The notes beneath the pieces were generated by a model. It was not told where the DNA came from and ran no database searches. It worked only from the letters and a program-made list of their open reading frames with translations. DNA of 64,000 nucleotides from Sugiyamaella lignohabitans (lineage: Eukaryota; Ascomycota; Dipodascomycetes; Dipodascales; Trichomonascaceae), in contig NC_031673.1 of NCBI RefSeq assembly GCF_001640025.1, positions 1,798,001 to 1,862,000 of the forward strand, read 5' to 3'. Numbering within the stretch: the stretch's first letter is position 1; each line of letters opens with the position of its first letter. The position numbers and the translations under genes were made by a program. Shown here one piece after another: positions 63,853 to 64,000 of the stretch.

Positions 63853-63940
63853 TGGAGGTTCGTAAAACAAGTCTATAATTAGCGAGTAAAATACAGGAGG
63901 AAATAAAAAATTAAATAAGTCTATCGAATTGGAAAAAGTA

Positions 63941-64000
63941 TTAGTTGTAGTACGGAGCAACCTGCTCTTCGAGCCAGTTCCAGAGCCTCTCTCCGTTCTT
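63941..64000 (-). CDS. C-terminal end of an unidentified gene (cut by window edge)
   Basis: On the minus strand a frame runs in from the right edge and ends with TAA at 63943-63941. The last 19 residues read KNGERLWNWLEEQVAPYYN, a charged, Trp-rich sequence unlike the repeat-derived frames. The rest lies outside the window, so no function can be given. Confidence 0.5.
   Translation of the reverse strand, partial: KNGERLWNWLEEQVAPYYN

Larger units (their letters stand above)
63048..63940. other. Intergenic region with two short-subtype repeats
   Basis: About 900 bp between two minus-strand genes. It contains repeats at 63424 and 63781 and AT-rich runs (63552-63660). A ggttggattcccc stretch near 63526 looked tRNA-like but has no supporting stems. 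Confidence 0.5.

Noticed and set aside
1285..63882. Recurring short peptides such as [21 protein letters not shown] and [11 protein letters not shown] in many open frames
   Set aside because: They are six-frame translations of the hairpin repeats, not a protein family.

Overview
The window is nuclear DNA from an ascomycete yeast. Genes are mostly intron-poor. The introns I could resolve are short, with GT(A/G)AGT donors and a CTAAC or CTGAC branch site close to the acceptor. CTG encodes Leu at a conserved position of V-ATPase subunit D, so this is not a CUG-Ser yeast. A complex I subunit (NDUFB2) and eIF3k are present, and Saccharomyces cerevisiae lacks both. This points to a basal, Yarrowia/Blastobotrys/Sugiyamaella-like lineage of Saccharomycotina; that placement is inference.

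Layout. 1-6.3 kb is gene-free and rich in microsatellites and GC-rich hairpin repeats; it precedes a highly codon-biased GPI-anchored wall protein (6.3-8.6 kb). 8.9-15.7 kb, minus strand: a YANK/STK32-like kinase and the nucleoporin NUP192, rebuilt here as three exons. 16.2-20.4 kb: a putative N-myristoylated protein, an L-2-hydroxyglutarate dehydrogenase-like flavoprotein and V-ATPase subunit D (VMA8, with a GC-AG intron). 22.5-28.1 kb: urea amidolyase DUR1,2, converging on a HAL3/SIS2-type flavoprotein. 29.5-32.2 kb is gene-poor with a possible LTR relic. 32.2-40.1 kb: an EDC1/PNRC-like decapping activator, eIF3k, NDUFB2 and the P5B ATPase YPK9. 40.9-45.4 kb: a Zn(II)2Cys6 regulator divergent from a CYP504-type P450, with Gal4-class CGG palindromes between them. 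46.3-53.2 kb: a small KIX-like protein, then on the minus strand a C2H2 regulator, an allantoate/Dal5-family MFS permease and a JLP1-type sulfonate dioxygenase, which may form a catabolic group. 54.2-63.0 kb: AFG1 ATPase (three exons rebuilt), an MFS carrier, septin CDC11 and a mitochondrial 3-hydroxyacyl-CoA dehydrogenase.

The feature that ties the window together is a family of GC-rich interspersed repeats, about 37 clear and 5 degenerate copies in 64 kb. Each half-element is about 50-60 bp and folds into two hairpins whose stems vary in a compensated way. Halves usually sit as inverted pairs in one fixed polarity, making foldback elements; three loci share a near-identical composite of about 139 bp. 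Every convergent gene pair in the window has at least a remnant between its stop codons, and two composites sit inside introns (VMA8, CDC11). I know no name for this family. Whether it is a non-autonomous mobile element, a 3'-end/terminator element or both cannot be settled from one window.

Many open reading frames on both strands are artefacts of these repeats or of the Ser/Ala tract, and were left out.
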